Below are positions 5,828 to 8,505 of a DNA stretch of 8,505 nucleotides, piece after piece. How positions within the stretch are numbered: position 1 is the stretch's first letter; each line of letters opens with the position of its first letter. The notes beneath the pieces were generated by a model. That model made no database searches and was not told where the DNA came from. It was given only the letters and a program-made list of their open reading frames with translations. Source of the DNA: Candidatus Dojkabacteria bacterium (GTDB lineage: Bacteria; Patescibacteriota; Dojkabacteria; B142; OLB20); NCBI GenBank assembly GCA_020429485.1, contig JAGQLK010000040.1:1-8505 (forward strand), read 5' to 3'. Position numbers and translations under genes: made by a program.

Positions 5828-6715
5828 ATGGCAAAAGTAAAAACAGCAGTTATAACAGCGGCAGGGTTTGGAACTCGCTTTTTACCAATTGTGAAAAGTA
5901 TTCCTAAAGAGATGCTGCCTATTGTGGATAAGCCTATTCTACAGTACGTAGTAGAAGAATGTATTGAAGCAGAAATTGAAAATATTATTGTAGTAGTAAG
6001 GGAAGGCAATGATGTGATTGAGAACTATTTTACAACTGAATTAAAAGCAGCTGAAGAATTATTGGAATCTGTAGGTAAAGGTGATAGATATGAACCAGTG
6101 AGGCAGCTTTTAAGTATAAATGGCCTAAAATTTGTTAACCAAAGAGAAGATTTACCATATGGTAATGGTACACCTATTATTTCTGCTAAGCATCTAATTC
6201 CAGAAAACGAACCTTTTGCAGTCTTATTTGCCGATGATTTGGTTCTAGCAAGAGAAAAAGGTGCTTTGAGACAAATAATAGAAACCTTCGAAGAACATGA
6301 TCCGATTGGTATTGTTGGTGTGCAGAAGACGCCAAAAGACGAACTATATCGTTACGGGATTGTTGAACCGTCTGAAGTATATGATGAGAAGTCAGGCGTA
6401 CTCGATATGATTATCGAAAAGCCAGAACCTGGAGAAGAACCATCTGATTTAGCGGTATTTGGTAGATATGTGGTTTCATATGATGTGTTTAATTATCTAA
6501 AAGAAGATGCAACAGGAAAAGATAATGAATTGTGGCTGACAGATGCCAATGACAAGCTCTCTAGGGATGGTAAATTTATGTATAAGGTTGTTGATGGCAA
6601 ATGGATGACTACAGGTGATCCAGCAAGATATTTTGAAGCTCAAGTGAATTACTTTTTGGCTGATCCTAGATATAAAGATGGTGCAAATGATTTTTTACAG
6701 AAACTTAGTCAATAA
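5828..6715 (+). CDS. galU: UTP--glucose-1-phosphate uridylyltransferase (GalU-type nucleotidyltransferase)
   Basis: Cytoplasmic enzyme joining UTP and glucose 1-phosphate to give UDP-glucose, the donor for cell-surface glycans. The 295 residues match the family length and follow its layout. The signature nucleotide loop AAGFGTRFLP is at 11-20, KEMLPIVDKP at 27-36, a QYVVEE helix at 39-44, FADDLV at 134-139 as the metal/nucleotide Asp motif, YGIVEP at 176-181, IIEKP at 195-199 and ELWLTDA at 234-240. The C-terminal motif reads GKWMTTGDPARYFEA (257-271), where most relatives have an Asp two residues before the Gly; here it is Thr. The usual GLGHA motif is replaced by YGNGTPI (111-117). These changes leave some doubt over the exact sugar or nucleotide. 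The ATG at 5828 begins exactly at the conserved N-terminus and has no Shine-Dalgarno. It converges with murG and overlaps it by 11 bp. Confidence 0.93.
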   Translation: MAKVKTAVITAAGFGTRFLPIVKSIPKEMLPIVDKPILQYVVEECIEAEIENIIVVVREGNDVIENYFTTELKAAEELLESVGKGDRYEPVRQLLSINGLKFVNQREDLPYGNGTPIISAKHLIPENEPFAVLFADDLVLAREKGALRQIIETFEEHDPIGIVGVQKTPKDELYRYGIVEPSEVYDEKSGVLDMIIEKPEPGEEPSDLAVFGRYVVSYDVFNYLKEDATGKDNELWLTDANDKLSRDGKFMYKVVDGKWMTTGDPARYFEAQVNYFLADPRYKDGANDFLQKLSQ

Positions 6716-7871
6716 GCCGTTCTAACTCATCTACGATTAACATAGAAGCATCCATTTTTATTAATTTGGATGCTTTTTCTTTGCATTCGTTAAGGGGAAC
6801 TTTATTAAAGCCTTGATTATTATTTAGAGCATCAAGACCAAGATTAATAGCATCAAATAATTCTTGAGGCTGCATTTCATCGTATTGTTCGAGTACAAAT
6901 CCAAGTCCAGTGTCTGCAACTAAGTTAGCATTAAGCAATTGCTCATTTTGTGAAGCCCATGGGATAGGAATGAGAACTGATAATTTCCCAGTAGCTAATA
7001 TTTCGGTAACAGTATTGGCACCTGATCTTGAGACTAATAGATCTGCTTTTGCGAATATTTCTCCGATTTCATTTCCAAAAATATTATCCCATACTAAGTA
7101 TCTTTCAGAGAGTTCTTTTGGAAGTGATTTTTTTAGCGCAAGTGATTTTTGATAGTCATTTGTCAGCGTTGAATTTCCTGTTTGATGTATGACATTAGCC
7201 TTTTCTAGTAATTGTGGTAAAAACTCTCTTAATCTCCAGTTTATTGTGTTTGCACCTTGGTTACCACCTGTTACATAGATGACTGGTAAGGAGTTATTGA
7301 AGTTAATTATATTTGTTGTATTTTCCAGAACTTCTCTTCTAATTGGATTACCAGTAAATGCTACTTTACTCTGCATAAATATTGATTTAGTCTTTTCCCA
7401 GGAAATTAATATTCTATCAGCGAACTTAGCAATTAATCTATTTGCAAGTCCTGAAGTTAGAGTCTGTTCGTGAGTGACAGATTTAATAAATAGCACCTTT
7501 GCAGCTATTACAAGAGGTAGTGCAATGTATCCTCCAAATGAGACAACTATTCTAGGTCGATGCACAATAAGAATAAAAAGTGCATGAATAAACCCAGCAG
7601 GAATAAGCAGTAAATTATATAAGGCCTTTCCTAGAGTCTTTAGTGTCCACTTTCGCCATATTTTACCTGCTTTAAAGGAAATAAATGGAATATTCTGGGC
7701 TGTAATTAATTTATATTCTGGACTTTCTGCACTTGATGCTGTTTGTACGTGCTTTTTACCGACCCAAATAAAATTTGAATATCCTCTATTTTGTAGTTCT
7801 GATAGAGTTGCAAGAGCGGGTGTTAAATGCCCTCCGATTAACATTATTTTTTTGGATTTATTGGTTTGCAT
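6705..7871 (-). CDS. murG: MurG-like UDP-GlcNAc:undecaprenyl-PP-MurNAc-pentapeptide GlcNAc transferase
   Basis: Peripheral inner-face membrane enzyme (GT28 family) adding GlcNAc to lipid I to make lipid II. Motifs in order, numbered from the ATG at 7871: GGHLTPALA (13-21), SFGGYIALP (111-119), HEQT (134-137), GLANR (141-145), TGNPIRR (173-179), TGGNQGANTIN (201-211), HQTG (229-232), SRSGANTVTE (281-290) and NEQLLNA (309-315). These mark both Rossmann domains and the UDP-GlcNAc site. The first glycine loop is short: IGGH instead of the usual GGTGGH. A hydrophobic patch at ~83-104 may contact the membrane. The length of 388 is slightly above the usual ~360. A TTG at 7892 with AGGA four bases upstream would add seven residues and deepen the overlap with the upstream gene; ATG 7871, overlapping it by 14 bp, is preferred. 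It is probably translationally coupled to the DUF1461 gene. Confidence 0.93.
   Translation of the reverse strand: MQTNKSKKIMLIGGHLTPALATLSELQNRGYSNFIWVGKKHVQTASSAESPEYKLITAQNIPFISFKAGKIWRKWTLKTLGKALYNLLLIPAGFIHALFILIVHRPRIVVSFGGYIALPLVIAAKVLFIKSVTHEQTLTSGLANRLIAKFADRILISWEKTKSIFMQSKVAFTGNPIRREVLENTTNIINFNNSLPVIYVTGGNQGANTINWRLREFLPQLLEKANVIHQTGNSTLTNDYQKSLALKKSLPKELSERYLVWDNIFGNEIGEIFAKADLLVSRSGANTVTEILATGKLSVLIPIPWASQNEQLLNANLVADTGLGFVLEQYDEMQPQELFDAINLGLDALNNNQGFNKVPLNECKEKASKLIKMDASMLIVDELERLID
6746..6782 (+). terminator. Rho-independent terminator of galU, inside murG
   Basis: AAGCATCCA (6746-6754) and TGGATGCTT (6767-6775) form a perfect 9-bp stem with a 12-nt loop, followed on the plus strand by the T-rich tract TTTTTCTTT (6774-6782). 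It starts 30 bases after the galU stop. On the minus strand the same bases encode residues near the C-terminus of MurG (around KMDASML). Confidence 0.85.
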
Positions 7872-8505
7872 TAGTAAATCTGTTCTCTTCAATATATCCT
7901 AAAATTGATATCGATACACCAATGATAAACGTAGAAATGATAAAAAAGATAAAGATTTCCTGAAAAATCTCTATTGGTAAAAATTTTATCAGATTTGATG
8001 TTTTAGGATCTAGAAGCCAGTAATCATTATTAAAGAATGTGATCTCATGAAAGTTGATAAAAAAGCTTTGAAAGCTCATGTATCCATAAAAGCCCAGCAT
8101 AACTGCTATTGTTGCTAGTGCCCTACCAGCATCTTTCAGTGCTCTTGTTGTTCTAAAAGTTAATCTATATTTATAGATGTTATATAGAATAAAACTACTA
8201 CAGATACCAGAAATAAAATACATAAGTAGTATTAATCTTCTAACATCCACCATATGTAAAATATCTTCTTTCGAGAAAAAACTGGGATCGAGTGGTGCCT
8301 CATTTCTTAGGTGCATGTAATCGATTATTGTTGCGAATTGCTTATCTAAGATAGGTGGATCATAGTATTCAAAGTTATCGTATACCTCATATTTCTCAAA
8401 TCTTGAGAAATAAAAGGATTTGTAGTTTGAAATAAATATCAGAGGTATAAATATAACTAGAAAAAAGATAGCAATGGTTAATAATAGCGAACTAGATCTT
8501 GAAGG
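7858..8505 (-). CDS. DUF1461 (TIGR01906-type) integral membrane protein, 5' end off the window
   Basis: The frame is open to the window edge with no start codon after it, so the first few codons are missing; 215 residues are visible. Four membrane segments can be seen: near visible residues 5-27 (LLLTIAIFFLVIFIPLIF), 92-113, 130-152 and 183-204. The family signature FHEITFFNNDYWLLDPKTSN (about 152-171) followed by LIKFLPIEIFQ is the diagnostic FHE.FF.N..W..DP block of DUF1461, and VDVRRL before the second segment fits too. The biochemical function of the family is not known to me. The first segment lies right at the visible start, so probably only a short piece is absent. Its stop lies inside the murG start region, which indicates one operon. 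There is one cysteine (visible ~102), inside a membrane helix. Confidence 0.9.
   Translation of the reverse strand, partial: PSRSSSLLLTIAIFFLVIFIPLIFISNYKSFYFSRFEKYEVYDNFEYYDPPILDKQFATIIDYMHLRNEAPLDPSFFSKEDILHMVDVRRLILLMYFISGICSSFILYNIYKYRLTFRTTRALKDAGRALATIAVMLGFYGYMSFQSFFINFHEITFFNNDYWLLDPKTSNLIKFLPIEIFQEIFIFFIISTFIIGVSISILGYIEENRFTNANQ

Noticed and set aside
5815..6009. Minus-strand 64-codon open frame over the start of galU
   Set aside because: It is an antisense shadow of a clearly conserved galU N-terminus, with Ser/Ile/Thr-rich composition and no promoter.
6910..7963. Three short plus-strand open frames across murG and the DUF1461 junction
   Set aside because: All are antisense to strongly conserved proteins and show no domain or start signal.
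1..8505. UGA read as glycine (code of Gracilibacteria/Absconditabacteria)
   Set aside because: All long genes run without in-frame UGA at conserved Gly positions and translate well with the standard code. The absence of UGA stops among the few visible gene ends is too small a sample to mean anything.
1..8505. tRNA/rRNA genes, CRISPR arrays, insertion sequences, prophage or riboswitches
   Set aside because: The gaps between genes are short and contain no cloverleaf, spaced direct repeats, transposase-like frame or recognisable riboswitch core.

Overview
The window is AT-rich, densely packed bacterial DNA. It most likely comes from a Candidate Phyla Radiation (Patescibacteria) genome, but this is inferred from protein style rather than from any marker gene. 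Three things suggest it. MurG has a divergent nucleotide-sugar loop and the HEQT / GLANR / TGNP pattern I associate with CPR homologues. A DUF1461 membrane protein sits directly upstream of murG. Four sizeable proteins belong to no family I recognise. No gene contains an in-frame UGA and every visible stop is TAA or TAG, so there is no sign of the UGA=Gly code of Gracilibacteria/Absconditabacteria. I see no tRNA, rRNA, CRISPR array, insertion sequence or phage gene, and no gap between genes is longer than about 180 bases.

Left part (1-4733). The minus strand carries the 5' end of dnaE (replicative polymerase, PHP domain; it runs off the window), a 205-residue unknown protein, and a ~551-residue single-pass membrane protein with a lysozyme/lytic-transglycosylase-like outer domain. 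An 88-bp divergent control region separates that gene from a plus-strand 290-residue unknown protein. The latter converges, with a 16-bp gap, on a second membrane-anchored lysozyme-like protein (221 residues, minus strand).

Middle (4734-5827). A 182-bp spacer holds a strong stem-loop, a promoter, an inverted repeat and a short hairpin just before the 221-residue gene. A 261-residue unknown protein (minus strand) follows, then a 126-bp AT-rich divergent region.

Right part (5828-8505). galU (UDP-glucose synthesis) converges on murG (lipid II synthesis). The two genes overlap by 11 bp, and the intrinsic terminator of galU lies inside the murG coding sequence. murG is preceded, with overlap, by a 5'-truncated DUF1461 membrane protein gene.

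The right part is recognisable envelope-precursor metabolism. The centre is a set of orphan genes that includes two membrane-tethered peptidoglycan-hydrolase-like proteins with cysteines only in their predicted outer parts. Three of the orphan genes share an exact 13-bp promoter core (AATATGGTATAAT on the minus strand). Most genes show no Shine-Dalgarno sequence, and at least one is probably leaderless. The best candidate for an undescribed system is the 553/290/221/261-residue group at 1429-5701, possibly with the 205-residue gene, perhaps acting on or across the cell envelope.
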